A stretch of DNA of 37,934 nucleotides from Gammaproteobacteria bacterium 39-13 (GCA_001898235.1 MKTN01000016.1:106337-144270), one strand, 5' to 3'; positions 17,025 to 25,692 are shown, numbered from the stretch's first letter. A program made the numbers and translations. The notes: generated from the letters alone by a model not told the origin.

Positions 17025-17530
17025 GTGAACCTTCGGTAAGCCATAAAAATCAGTGATAGATCACGCATTAAGTATCAATTTGATTATAAGTATATGCACG
17101 AATCTACGGCAAACTGAGCCCAATTTTGGAACCAGGGCAATCTAACGAAAGCGCCAATGCTGATTTATCTCTCAACTGAATCTATTACTCAATTAAAATA
17201 AAAGATACGACAATGCCGCATTGAAGAACAAAGCTTACTTCTTGGATTAATTGATTTCTGCATATGGTTGCAATTTAAGCTGCAAGAATCGAAGATTAGT
17301 ATCAATAGGCCAAAAAATCTATTCGGTCGACCGAAGAAAAACTCAGTAGCCTCATTAACACCAGAAGAACCGTCATTCCCGGATAGTTCGCCTAATAACG
17401 AATTGCTTTTGCGGTGTCATAAAGTTAGTAACAATCGCATTAATTTCACTGGAATGTTTGCAATCAATTTCCAAGGTAGTATTTATTTTTTTTGTTCATT
17501 GATCGATCCGGTTCTAACGAAAAAGAGGAG

Positions 17531-17568
17531 AAAATTCAAATCACATACAACTGCCGAAGGCTCACGTA
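17531..17568. repeat. short dispersed repeat, copy 2
   Basis: Second copy of the repeat at 9950-9988: AAATTCAAATCACA, then CCGAAGGCTCACG, with a handful of substitutions and one inserted base. Both copies lie in non-coding DNA, in the same orientation, shortly before the 3' end of a minus-strand gene. Confidence 0.5.
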
Positions 17569-17594
17569 ACACTAATCATGTTGGCAGTGGCACA

Positions 17595-18521
17595 TTATAT
17601 CGCTTGTCGTTTGTTTTTTGTCTTTAATGAGGCCGATGATGTTGGTGCTGAGTCCATGACTTCTTTTGCTGATTCTCGCAATGGTGTCCATGCTTGAAGC
17701 GATTTTACATTGTACCAATCGCCTTGAATAGGAGCTCCGATATGATTAATTTCAGAGTACTCCTTCAAACGTTTCAATTCTCCCAATAGATCTCTTTGTG
17801 CACAAGGACGATTAAATAATCTATCCACGCCATAAAAAGAAATTTGGGTTGTTTGTAAATTGAAAGGATTTTTAAAATACTTTGAATCAAATAATCTTCT
17901 TACCCTAGGTAGATGATAAGCAGAAGTTACTATAGTCACTTCAGATTTTTCATTCTTTAAATTTTTTAACTGAGGATCAGTTTCCACCATTTTGGCAAGA
18001 CTGGAAAATTGTCCGCCTGTGTGTTGTTGTTCTTCGGGCATATCAAAGATCATGAATTTGGAGGCAGGATAGGAGGAAAGTCCTAATGATGAGAATTCAT
18101 TTTTATCAAGTACTGAGCGAAATGATGCATTTTGTTCGGGCCAGCCGTTATAAATAATCAGGGGGGCGTGCTGTTCATAATCAATGACGCAGAGCTCATT
18201 GATTTTTTTTCCACAGCGAAGAGCAGTCACTTTCTGACCTATTAAAAGTGCTGCTTTAATTCGCTCATAGTCATCATTTATATCGCACGCTTCGGTTTCT
18301 TCTGCGTCTTTAAGCGCAAAGGGAGTGAAATTTTGTGATTTTTTAGGGCAATTAACATGCTCACCATATATATCATGACGTGAAGAAAGGATCCAAATAT
18401 AACTTGTTTGTTGCTTAACGGGAGGGTTTCGGGTTTGTTGGATTAAATGAAATTCTTCTTCGCCTTTGCTTGCAGTAAATTCGATCATTTTTTTCCCCGA
18501 TGATGAAAAAAATTGTGACAT
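17595..18521 (-). CDS. DUF218/YdcF-like protein
   Basis: A 308-residue protein. VTIVTSAYHLPRVRRLF (residues 195-211) is the signature of DUF218 proteins (YdcF, SanA, ElyC), where it follows a Rossmann-like core. The early motif YIWILSSRHDIYG may replace the usual glycine-rich first strand. There is no signal peptide or membrane helix, unlike SanA and ElyC, so it should be cytoplasmic or secreted by another route. The ATG at 18521 is three bases from a hairpin (AGCCCA/TGGGCT, 18524-18540). An in-frame ATG at 18488 has a good GGGGA ribosome site and may be the real start. Function unknown. Confidence 0.6.
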   Translation of the reverse strand: MSQFFSSSGKKMIEFTASKGEEEFHLIQQTRNPPVKQQTSYIWILSSRHDIYGEHVNCPKKSQNFTPFALKDAEETEACDINDDYERIKAALLIGQKVTALRCGKKINELCVIDYEQHAPLIIYNGWPEQNASFRSVLDKNEFSSLGLSSYPASKFMIFDMPEEQQHTGGQFSSLAKMVETDPQLKNLKNEKSEVTIVTSAYHLPRVRRLFDSKYFKNPFNLQTTQISFYGVDRLFNRPCAQRDLLGELKRLKEYSEINHIGAPIQGDWYNVKSLQAWTPLRESAKEVMDSAPTSSASLKTKNKRQAI

Positions 18522-18676
18522 TTAGCCCACCGCATGGGCTATGAAACTGATAATATATTTTCATGTCTGGCTGAATGATACCATCAGTTTACGTGAATGA
18601 AAACGTGCAGTAGGAGGATAAATATCGATTTTCACCTAAAGGCTAGAAAAGTAAATTTAATATTTTAATTAAAAGA

Positions 18677-18696
18677 GGGTGGGATCTTGCGATCCC
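18677..18696 (-). terminator. hairpin after the bacteriocin-like gene
   Basis: On the minus strand GGGATC and GATCCC pair around a GCAA tetraloop, just past the stop codon of the gene at 18701, followed by ACCCTCTTTT. The T-run is short, so this is a moderate intrinsic terminator candidate. Confidence 0.5.
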
Positions 18697-18700
18697 ATGG

Positions 18701-19024
18701 TTAGCCAAAATACGAATGATATTTATCGACTAATATTGTGCTAAGTTCTGGATTAGCTTGTGATATTTTCATGCCAATAAGAATTGGAGCAGATAGTCCA
18801 AGTGCAGGCGCTAGGACAGAAGTGACAGCACCTAGAGCCCATCCTACTGGATTGGTTGCGCCAACTAATCCAACTGCGGCAGCTCCTGCTGCGTATGTCA
18901 CTGAAGATACTCCGCTCATTATTGTGCCGGCGACATATAAGGTTCCTGCCGTAGCCATAATATCGCTTGTGTAATCTGCACCTGAAATACTACATATTTC
19001 GTTTGTTGATAGTCTTCGCATCAT
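18701..19024 (-). CDS. small bacteriocin/microcin-like protein with double-glycine-type leader
   Basis: A 107-residue protein. The N-terminus MRRLSTNEICSISGA closely resembles the leader of class II bacteriocins and colicin V-type microcins (M R x L x x x E I x x V S G G), with GA instead of GG at the expected cleavage point (residues 15-16). The mature part of about 90 residues is rich in Gly, Ala and Val with repeated small residues (AAGAAAVGLVG, GWALGAV, APALGLSAP), suiting membrane insertion through glycine zippers. No immunity gene or peptidase-ABC exporter is nearby. Two adjacent ATGs are possible starts; AAGAG is the ribosome site. It could be an antibacterial peptide or another exported hydrophobic peptide. 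Confidence 0.65.
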   Translation of the reverse strand: MMRRLSTNEICSISGADYTSDIMATAGTLYVAGTIMSGVSSVTYAAGAAAVGLVGATNPVGWALGAVTSVLAPALGLSAPILIGMKISQANPELSTILVDKYHSYFG

Positions 19025-19033
19025 TTTTCTCTT

Positions 19034-19084
19034 GTAATCTAATTAACTGAAAAATTAGATTACACAATTTTTCGAAATAATCAA
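19034..19084 (-). promoter_or_regulatory. promoter and operator-like inverted repeat of the bacteriocin-like gene
   Basis: On the minus strand TTGATT (19084-19079), a 16-base spacer and TAATCT (19062-19057) form a plausible promoter. A perfect 11-bp inverted repeat, GTAATCTAATT and AATTAGATTAC (19034-19044 and 19053-19063, eight-base loop), overlaps the -10 and reaches the ribosome site. A repressor bound there would block transcription; as RNA the repeat could only partly form, because transcription would start inside it. Confidence 0.5.
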
Positions 19085-19323
19085 AGCACTTTTTTATTAA
19101 TTAATGCAGCTTTTTTTGAGAAAAATTAATCCATATTGGTGTGAATATTTCCTTACTCAATCCCTTGGCAAAGAAGGATATATGCACTTTTTTAAAATGA
19201 TGGGGTATAGATATTTCGCTTCATTTTTTAAATAGGCTAGATGTAGGGTTATAGCCCAGAAATCTTTATTAAAAATTGATCACTAAAGCTTTTATAAAAA
19301 TAGATTAAAGATGCCAAGTTTCA

Positions 19324-20115
19324 CTAGCCAAATTGAATTGATCGCATGGATAGGCTGGCATATTGAAACCCCTCCACTGGGTAAGTAATTTTATCGTTAT
19401 CATCGCTGACCGCAAGTGTATAGAGAAGGGGTACAAAATGTTCTAAGGTCGGGACTGAAAGCTTCGCTGAATCTTCAGGCGCATACTGACGAAATTCTAG
19501 AATTTGTTCGAATGCACGATTTTCTAAGGCTTCGCAAATAAAAGCATCGAAAGCAACTGCCCATTTATGCGGTTGAGCATTCTCAGATTGTTGCATCAGT
19601 TGTAAATTATGCACAATATTACCACTGCCGATGATGAGTACCCCTTGATTACGTAAAACGCGAAGATGTTGTGCTAAGGCATAATGTTCTTGTAGCGATT
19701 TATAGCGATCTAAGCTTAATTGGATGACAGGAATATTTGCTTGAGGAAAAAGATGGAGCAGGATTGACCACGCGCCGTGATCTAGCCCGCGCTTATCATC
19801 TACATAGCATTGACCTGATAATACATTATATTCGAGTTTGTGTGCTAAAGTTGGGTTGCCTTGAGCTGGATATTGTATTTTATAGAGGACTTCGGGAAAT
19901 CCGTAGAAATCATGAATTGTTTCGGGTTGCAAGGTTGCTGATACCCAGGTGTTATCTGTTTCCCAGTGAGCAGATATCACTAAAATGGCTTCAGGGCGAG
20001 GGAGAATTCTGCCTAGCTTTTGCATTTTTTCTGTAAAGCTATTGTCAGCAATTGCATTCATGGGGCTCCCATGCCCAATAAATAATGCTGGCAAGGTTTT
20101 TTTAGCATTAGACAA
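19324..20115 (-). CDS. ygiD: 4,5-DOPA dioxygenase extradiol-type protein (YgiD family)
   Basis: A 263-residue protein of the class III extradiol dioxygenase (LigB) superfamily. Metal-ligand and active-site motifs in order: GHGSPMNA (H15), SAHWET (H50), GLDHGAW (H113), GSGNIVHN (H169) and EHFVPL (H226). E. coli YgiD, of nearly identical length, is a zinc enzyme with DOPA dioxygenase activity; the natural substrate is uncertain. I place the start at TTG 20115, because AAGGGG lies seven bases upstream and the resulting length matches the family. An upstream TTG at 20154 would add 13 residues. It is divergent from the bZIP gene. Confidence 0.9.
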   Translation of the reverse strand: MSNAKKTLPALFIGHGSPMNAIADNSFTEKMQKLGRILPRPEAILVISAHWETDNTWVSATLQPETIHDFYGFPEVLYKIQYPAQGNPTLAHKLEYNVLSGQCYVDDKRGLDHGAWSILLHLFPQANIPVIQLSLDRYKSLQEHYALAQHLRVLRNQGVLIIGSGNIVHNLQLMQQSENAQPHKWAVAFDAFICEALENRAFEQILEFRQYAPEDSAKLSVPTLEHFVPLLYTLAVSDDNDKITYPVEGFQYASLSMRSIQFG

Positions 20116-20188
20116 AATATTGCCCCTTATTTTCGTGACAGTTATCGACTGCAATAGGCCTTTTATCTTTTAATACGCGGAAGTTATT

Positions 20189-21022
20189 TTGCATAGTGAT
20201 AGTATTTTATTGAAATATGACGACCCTAACATGAGTCAGTCAACATATAAATTATTTATGATGAGGCTTTGCATGATGAATTTTGGACCGGCTGAAAGTG
20301 AAGAATCACTGTGGGATGAATTAAGACTAGATTTAGAAAGACCAACACTAGGGGAGCTTGTAGATTATATTTCTCAAGAAGATCTTCAAGCATGGCAATC
20401 CTTTCTTCAACCAACGATAGATCCAAAACTGATTTTTACTGATAGCCTTTCCTCGCAAGAAAACGGCTCTACTGCAAGTGATATCTCCAGTTTTGCAGAT
20501 GGTATACCCGCTGCAACACCATGTCACTTACCAGCGCAAGATGATGAATCTATAGAAAGTGAGCAAAAACAAAAGCCCGAAAAGAGAAAAAGGAATGTTG
20601 CACCAAAAAAGGTTTCTGCTACACAAACCGAGTCAAAACGCAAACCAAGAGAAAGCAAACAAAAAAATGAAACGCGAAGCGAGCCACTGACGGATAAACA
20701 ACAAAAAAGATTGATAGCGAATAGAGAAAGTGCAAAATTGTCTAGAGAAAGACGAAAAGTGCATTTAGCTGAGCTCGAAAAAGCAGTTAAGACGTTATCA
20801 GCAGAGCATGAACATCTTGAATCAGACCTTATTGCTGCGAGAATAGAACAACGTACTCTGCTAGAACTCTACGCTGGCCATCTTCAGATGTTCAAGGGCA
20901 TTCCTGCTGATTTTCTGTCTGTACTTAAGATGCATGTAGAAAACATGAAGCCTAGCTCAAGCGATTCTACAGAAATAAAAGCGAATGATAACGCCAAGCA
21001 GAAACTCTTAGCGTTATTTTAA
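20189..21022 (+). CDS. protein with a eukaryotic-type bZIP DNA-binding domain
   Basis: A 277-residue protein (262 or so from an alternative ATG at 20231). Residues 1-125 are acidic and unrecognised, with a PEKRKRN basic patch near 130-136. Residues 170-230 read as a bZIP: basic region KQQKRLIANRESAKLSRERR with N178, S181, A182 and R186 (N-x7-R), then exactly nine residues to L196, followed by L203, L210, A217 and L224 in heptads. This matches eukaryotic, especially plant-type, bZIP spacing. Basic flanks (132-160) could act as nuclear localisation signals. The start is unsure: TTG 20189 has GGAAG six bases upstream, while ATG 20231 has no clear site. A host-nucleus-directed effector is the leading hypothesis; a bacterial coiled-coil protein is the alternative. 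Confidence 0.8.
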   Translation: MHSDSILLKYDDPNMSQSTYKLFMMRLCMMNFGPAESEESLWDELRLDLERPTLGELVDYISQEDLQAWQSFLQPTIDPKLIFTDSLSSQENGSTASDISSFADGIPAATPCHLPAQDDESIESEQKQKPEKRKRNVAPKKVSATQTESKRKPRESKQKNETRSEPLTDKQQKRLIANRESAKLSRERRKVHLAELEKAVKTLSAEHEHLESDLIAARIEQRTLLELYAGHLQMFKGIPADFLSVLKMHVENMKPSSSDSTEIKANDNAKQKLLALF

Positions 21023-21053
21023 AAGCGATCATTAGCGGCATCCAGCCAAAGCA

Positions 21054-22313
21054 TTAAGTGTTACTTTTTTCTAGGCTGGGATGCTTTCGTTTTCTAGCAG
21101 GACGTCGTCTTGAGGGTGGATTGTTTTTTTCACCTGTAGACATTGTTCTTTGAGCAGAGGGGAGAGGCGTTGCTGATACTGGTTTTGGTTTGAAATCTTC
21201 TACTTGTTCGCGTTCTAGAGGAAGCTTTATGAAGCGTTCAATGGCACGTAGTTGCTTTATTTCATCATGGCTTACAAGTGATATAGCTTGACCGCAAGCC
21301 CCAGCGCGACCTGTGCGACCAATTCGGTGGACATAATCTTCTGGAACATTAGGCAATTCAAAATTGACTACTTGAGGAAGATGATCTATATCGATACCTC
21401 GAGCTGCAATGTCTGTTGCCACTAAAATTTGGATTTTTCCTTGTTTAAAGCTGTCCAATGCTTTCGTGCGTTGTGCCTGGCTTTTATTGCCATGAATTGC
21501 TAACGCGCTAATATTATCCTGGTTGAGTAGCTTTACCAATTTGTTGGCACCGTGCTTGGTGCGAGTAAAAACTAAGGCTTGATACCAGTTTTGTTGACGG
21601 ATCAAATGACTTAAGAGTGCTGTTTTTTGGTTTTTGTCCACTAGGTGGACTTTTTGTTTTACTGTTTCTGCAGTAGTGTTTTCCGGGGTGACATTAATTT
21701 CCACAGGTTGATGTAATAAGCCTTTGGCTAATTGACGAATTTCGGGTGAAAATGTAGCGGAAAATAAAAGATTTTGCCGCTTAGAAGGCAGAAGTGACAG
21801 AATTTTTTTAATGTCATGGATGAAGCCCATATCTAGCATTCGATCTGCCTCATCTAACACTAGCACTTCAATATCATAAAATTTAATAGCATTTTGCTGA
21901 TAAAGATCAAGCAATCGTCCGGGCGTGGCAACCAAAATTTCAACACCACTTCGTAAGCGCATCATTTGGGGATTAATTTTTACGCCACCAAAAACAACAG
22001 TAGAGCGTAAATTGAGATATTTACCATATGCGAGCACACTTTCATGTACTTGGGCCGCTAATTCTCGTGTTGGGGTGAGTATTAAGACAAGTGCACGGTT
22101 ACTTTTTGCACGAGGTTTTTCGTTAAGCCTTTGTAATATTGGTAAAACAAAACCTGCTGTTTTTCCTGTGCCTGTTTGTGCGCAGGCCATTAAATCGCCC
22201 CCTTGGAGTACAACAGGAATAGTTTGGGCCTGTATAGGTGAAGGGGTAGTATAGCCTTTGTCGTTAACGGCTTGTAATAAATGTTTAGGTAAACCAAGAG
22301 CTTCAAATGTCAT
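21054..22313 (-). CDS. rhlE: DEAD-box ATP-dependent RNA helicase, RhlE type
   Basis: A 419-residue helicase. Q-motif (F3 to Q28), Walker A AQTGTGKT (45-52), PTRELA (81-86), TPGR (130-133), DEAD (154-157), SAT (185-187), ARGIDI and [10 protein letters not shown] are all in order. The N-terminal MTFEALGLP and the basic tail ([12 protein letters not shown]) fit RhlE, which helps remodel RNA during ribosome assembly and mRNA decay. The length is within the range for the family. The DUF6869 gene ends 25 bases upstream, so they may be co-transcribed. Confidence 0.93.
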   Translation of the reverse strand: MTFEALGLPKHLLQAVNDKGYTTPSPIQAQTIPVVLQGGDLMACAQTGTGKTAGFVLPILQRLNEKPRAKSNRALVLILTPTRELAAQVHESVLAYGKYLNLRSTVVFGGVKINPQMMRLRSGVEILVATPGRLLDLYQQNAIKFYDIEVLVLDEADRMLDMGFIHDIKKILSLLPSKRQNLLFSATFSPEIRQLAKGLLHQPVEINVTPENTTAETVKQKVHLVDKNQKTALLSHLIRQQNWYQALVFTRTKHGANKLVKLLNQDNISALAIHGNKSQAQRTKALDSFKQGKIQILVATDIAARGIDIDHLPQVVNFELPNVPEDYVHRIGRTGRAGACGQAISLVSHDEIKQLRAIERFIKLPLEREQVEDFKPKPVSATPLPSAQRTMSTGEKNNPPSRRRPARKRKHPSLEKSNT

Positions 22314-22338
22314 CTGATATTCCTGAGAGATTAATTTG

Positions 22339-22713
22339 TTAGAGTGAGCCGTAATGCAAATCGTATTTTAGCAAAATGTTATCTAAGGTTTTTCTGGCCG
22401 GGGATCCTTCAGCTAACCAAACACCTTGCACAGCTCTACGCATCACAGCATGTTGTCGTACCAGTGTGTCGAGCGTATTTTGAACTTGGTTATGATGTTT
22501 TTCAATCAATGTTTCCAAAGGACCTGCGGCAACGTAGGCAAGTTCTTCTTCATTTTCACAAGCAAGAATTAAGTTAAATATCAGTTGTAAAGAATCAGGG
22601 GCGCTAAGCCTCTGTTCGATCATGTCTTGGGCCCAATCAAAGGTTTTGTCTTGAGTACGATAATAGGTAAGATAAGCGTGAATGATATCATTATCAGTAT
22701 ACGGATTATTCAT
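22339..22713 (-). CDS. DUF6869-like small protein
   Basis: A 124-residue helical protein. The stretch [19 protein letters not shown] followed by VQGVW is the recognisable DUF6869 pattern (AAGPLE..L...H, then L.GVW). Function unknown. It begins with ATG and lies upstream of rhlE on the same strand with a 25-base gap. No membrane segment or signal peptide. Confidence 0.7.
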   Translation of the reverse strand: MNNPYTDNDIIHAYLTYYRTQDKTFDWAQDMIEQRLSAPDSLQLIFNLILACENEEELAYVAAGPLETLIEKHHNQVQNTLDTLVRQHAVMRRAVQGVWLAEGSPARKTLDNILLKYDLHYGSL

Positions 22714-22917
22714 GAGTAGGGTATTTACAACATTTTATTTTTAACGTTTTGCACTAAATAAGGACAATAACACAGCGCTACTATAAGTAAAAATTAAACA
22801 AGCAAGTATTTATGTATTTTGCCTAACCACTTTAAGTGTTGGTTGTAAAACTTATATTATTAATGAATTATCACATTGTATTTTAAGGAAAATTTTTTAA
22901 TCTGCTAGATCTTTCAT

Positions 22918-23304
22918 TTATCTTGTAAACCGTGCTGCGATGAGTGCTTTAATATGTTCGCGAGCCAAAATGGGATCAATTTTCACAAATAAGTCTGTGA
23001 CACCATTGCCAGAATAAGCATTGAGTTTAATGCCACCATCGACATCCATCTTAAAACGAATATGCCCAGGGGGGTATTTATGGCGGCAGCTTTCAGAAAT
23101 CCCGATGATTACTTTGGCAACACCTGGAAGTGTTTTAATCCAGGCTACATTTTGTTTAACATGTTTATCTAGGGTTTGGTGTCTACCCACATTGTCCTCT
23201 ACAAAACAAGCTTTGAAGATGCTATAGGCGCCGGATATTCTCGTCTTTTGCGCATTAATGAGCAAGCCAACTAAGAATTTTGTTAACAATCTATAAGATA
23301 GCAT
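22918..23304 (-). CDS. DUF2103-like protein
   Basis: A 128-residue soluble basic protein. The segment from GRHQTLDKH through LPGVAKVIIGISE to DGGIKLNAYSGNGVTDLFVKI resembles DUF2103 proteins, which have a histidine near the start, a P.V..I..G strand and a GlKl.A....Q.lFV strand. The family is thought to bind metal; the function is unknown. The first 35 residues look like an extension, and the ribosome site before ATG 23304 is weak, so the true start may be internal. Isolated gene with about 200 bases to the DUF6869 gene. Confidence 0.5.
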   Translation of the reverse strand: MLSYRLLTKFLVGLLINAQKTRISGAYSIFKACFVEDNVGRHQTLDKHVKQNVAWIKTLPGVAKVIIGISESCRHKYPPGHIRFKMDVDGGIKLNAYSGNGVTDLFVKIDPILAREHIKALIAARFTR

Positions 23305-23655
23305 AGGCGAAAAGCCTTGCAGGATAACCCTTATTCACACAGCCTAACAACCACACGTAGAGGTTGCTTTATGAGAGAAACCATCGCTGTTCCTTTTCTG
23401 GCGGTGAAGAAAGTGGTAAAGCCGCCATGAATAATTCACTGATTATTCATTCGGAAATTGAAGCTAATCATAGGGATGGCCTTCAAGTGGCGAAAAGGTT
23501 GAGATGGAAATTGATTGATCTTGTGCGGTAGCTTTGGGACTACTTGCGGCAGAGTGAATGTTAGCAAGAACAGATGAAAAAAAGCTTGAATGTTTCAGTG
23601 CACTTCTAGTATAAAATTTATATGTACCCTTCAATTGCAAATCAAGGAAGATGGT
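23305..23655. other. 351-base intergenic region before the F-box gene
   Basis: It should hold divergent promoters for the genes on either side. A 19-codon plus-strand frame at about 23371 (starting MRETIAVPF) and a 70-codon minus-strand frame at 23464-23676 were seen; neither has a ribosome site or recognisable similarity. No repeat or RNA gene was found. Confidence 0.4.
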
Positions 23656-24846
23656 ATGCTCTCTGCACAGATCCACAGTGATTTTCTCAACCTACCTCTA
23701 GAGCTTATATTTAAAATTATTGATGAATTACCGTTGCAAGCACAGTTATCTTTAGCTGATACCTGTCAAGACATGAATAATATCACAAGAGATGAATATT
23801 TTTGGCGTAAGCGGATCCGCGCAATTTCTCCCTCTGAATTAGTGCTTGAGCCTACTAAAGAAAACTTTAAAACAAGGTTAAAGCGTATTTATAGTGAAAT
23901 AAAATTTCTTGAGCAGCATTTCGCCAAAATTCTTGCGTTATCAGATGGAAATAAAGCAGCACAGCAACAGTTAAATAAAAATTTTGAATGTGTAAAGTCG
24001 CTAATGAAATATCCTTGGGGAGAAAATAGTGTCGCTGATCTAAGCGAAGCAGATCAACTATTAATTGCAATCAATGAAATAACAATTCAGTTGCAATTAC
24101 CGCCACCTATTGCAAAATCTCTAAGGCTTGAACATATTACAAGACTGCCGGCTCGTAGTATTAGTCAAAATCAAGCCATTTTTTCGCAACTTGAACGTTT
24201 AGAGTTAAATGGAAACTTGCTCGAAACATTGCCAGAAAATATTAATATTTGTCTAAATTTGTTGATGCTGGATCTGTATGATACAGCTATCACTTTTTTC
24301 CCTAAGCATCTTAAAGATTTGACTCAGCTTCAATTTTTTTACTGTAGTGGTGGTAATACTTCGCAGCTGCCTGATATGTTGTACACCAATCCTCAGCTGA
24401 AATGGGTTGCCTACGATAATATGCATTTAGTCAGCATAGGCGAAGATATTAAAAATTTAAAAGTGCTCTCATGGCTTTATTTGGCAAACAACCAAATTAG
24501 TGTTTTGCCTTGTTCATTTTCAACCTTAACGGCGTTAAGAGAATTATTTTTATCTAACAATCCACTGTCAGCGCTGCAATCGCAGAAAGTAACTGAGTTT
24601 CTTCAATCCATTCAATGTGATGTTAAAGATAAAGTAAAACGTCAAGCTACTTTATTAAAAAGATTACGCCAGGATAAATCAGATGATGTTTCTCACTTAG
24701 CAGAACAGTTTGATTTATTATCTATCACGCCTCAATTTACACCGAACCAAGCACGGTTGAAACGTCTTCCTTTAAGTTGTTCATTGGATAGCACGATGCA
24801 GGTAAAGCGTAGAACCAATAACCACGCTTTACTTCCAAGAATATAG
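23656..24846 (+). CDS. F-box and leucine-rich-repeat protein, candidate ubiquitin-ligase effector
   Basis: A 396-residue protein. Residues 10-52 form an F-box: FLNLPLELIFKIIDELPLQ with the later W50 (EYFWRKRI), matching the LPxEL...I...LP...W pattern that binds SKP1. Residues 156-312 carry about six to seven leucine-rich repeats (for example LERLELNGNLLETLPENI, LSWLYLANNQISVLP), which would select the substrate. F-box proteins belong to eukaryotic SCF ubiquitin ligases; in bacteria they are known as translocated effectors in Legionella and plant pathogens. The ATG at 23656 has GGAAG nine bases upstream and is preferred over an earlier start at 23590. Its stop directly abuts the stop of the next, convergent gene. 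Confidence 0.85.
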   Translation: MLSAQIHSDFLNLPLELIFKIIDELPLQAQLSLADTCQDMNNITRDEYFWRKRIRAISPSELVLEPTKENFKTRLKRIYSEIKFLEQHFAKILALSDGNKAAQQQLNKNFECVKSLMKYPWGENSVADLSEADQLLIAINEITIQLQLPPPIAKSLRLEHITRLPARSISQNQAIFSQLERLELNGNLLETLPENINICLNLLMLDLYDTAITFFPKHLKDLTQLQFFYCSGGNTSQLPDMLYTNPQLKWVAYDNMHLVSIGEDIKNLKVLSWLYLANNQISVLPCSFSTLTALRELFLSNNPLSALQSQKVTEFLQSIQCDVKDKVKRQATLLKRLRQDKSDDVSHLAEQFDLLSITPQFTPNQARLKRLPLSCSLDSTMQVKRRTNNHALLPRI

Positions 24847-25527
24847 TTATTTTGTCTGAATTCCAGGAATTGGAAACTCAGCCAAACATTTTTCAATGCG
24901 AGGGAGTAAATTATTGACATTTGAATTGGCAGTTTGATGTTCGATAAAGTCCTTACCATTAAGCGCTTTCAACCATGTATTGGTTAAATACTGCGGGCTG
25001 TGAATTTCAATAATAGTACAATAAGGGATCAGCGTTGGATGTTCATCGCTTTTTACTTCTAGCTGATAGATGTGAATAGTACCTGTTGAGCGAGTTTTTT
25101 CATGCATCCATTTCATCACATTGGCAGATAAGGTTATTTCGCCAAAGTAAATCGGTTTTTTAATTACTTCCCAACCCGCATCACGAAGAGCGATCCCAAT
25201 AGATGTACCAGTAAGGATTTTTGTATGAGAGGTTTTGAGAAGAGGATTGATGGGCGTGACATAATTCACAATCGCTAAAGTCCTCATGATCTTAACATCA
25301 TCATGCGAGGAATATAAATTAGAAATTCGGCTTTCTGGAAAAACAGATGAGCAGACATTCAATTGCTCAATATGATAATTGCCGAAGAAGTACGCTATCC
25401 TCTCGCTGTTAAGCTTGGGCTTTAAAGCTTCGATGGTTTTTTCGTCTGGCATTAACGCATTTGCCGCAATTATTTTAATTAACAATAAAGGAATAACAAG
25501 ATATTTTAATTTATTTTGAACTTTCAT
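24847..25527 (-). CDS. exported hypothetical protein
   Basis: A 226-residue protein with a typical signal peptide (basic MKVQNKLKY, hydrophobic LVIPLLLIKIIAANA, likely cleavage after NALM or ANA). The mature part has three or four cysteines (for instance NVCSSV, PYCTII, KCLAEF) that could form disulfides in the periplasm or outside the cell. No family recognised. Its stop touches that of the F-box gene; its start faces the other exported gene at 25693 across 165 bases. Confidence 0.7.
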   Translation of the reverse strand: MKVQNKLKYLVIPLLLIKIIAANALMPDEKTIEALKPKLNSERIAYFFGNYHIEQLNVCSSVFPESRISNLYSSHDDVKIMRTLAIVNYVTPINPLLKTSHTKILTGTSIGIALRDAGWEVIKKPIYFGEITLSANVMKWMHEKTRSTGTIHIYQLEVKSDEHPTLIPYCTIIEIHSPQYLTNTWLKALNGKDFIEHQTANSNVNNLLPRIEKCLAEFPIPGIQTK

Positions 25528-25692
25528 GTTTTTTCTTATTTTTAAATAAACCGTTAGGTGACAACGTAAAATTTTACTTTAAAGTTGGCTTGGCAGCCAG
25601 TATAAACACACCTTCATAGGGTTTGTCAGTCCAAGGTAACAAAATTTAACTAAAAGTTATTTCTGGCCGATATAGCGACAAGATTTCCTGAT

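Larger units (their letters stand above)
16851..17594. other. 744-base non-coding stretch, possibly degenerate
   Basis: The part next to the TerC gene must contain its promoter. A palindrome, GTGATAGATCAC, lies at 17053-17064. A hairpin lies at 16996-17024 and a dispersed repeat at 17531-17568. One plus-strand open frame of 119 codons (17268-17627) starts with TTG, has no ribosome site and runs into the neighbouring gene, so I do not call it. The stretch may be the remains of a decayed gene or mobile element. Confidence 0.4.

Noticed and set aside
16851-17050. Possible yybP-ykoY manganese riboswitch before the TerC gene
   Set aside because: TerC/Alx genes often have one, but I could not find the conserved loop sequences on the minus strand.
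17053-17064. GTGATAGATCAC as a CRP or FNR site
   Set aside because: Half-sites are separated by four bases, not the six needed for CRP; it is only a short palindrome.
17268-17627. 119-codon open frame on the plus strand
   Set aside because: Starts with TTG, has no ribosome site, overlaps the 3' end of the DUF218-like gene and contains the dispersed repeat; composition is not gene-like.
23464-23676. 70-codon minus-strand frame upstream of the F-box gene
   Set aside because: Overlaps the F-box start, lacks a ribosome site and has low-complexity Ser content expected by chance.
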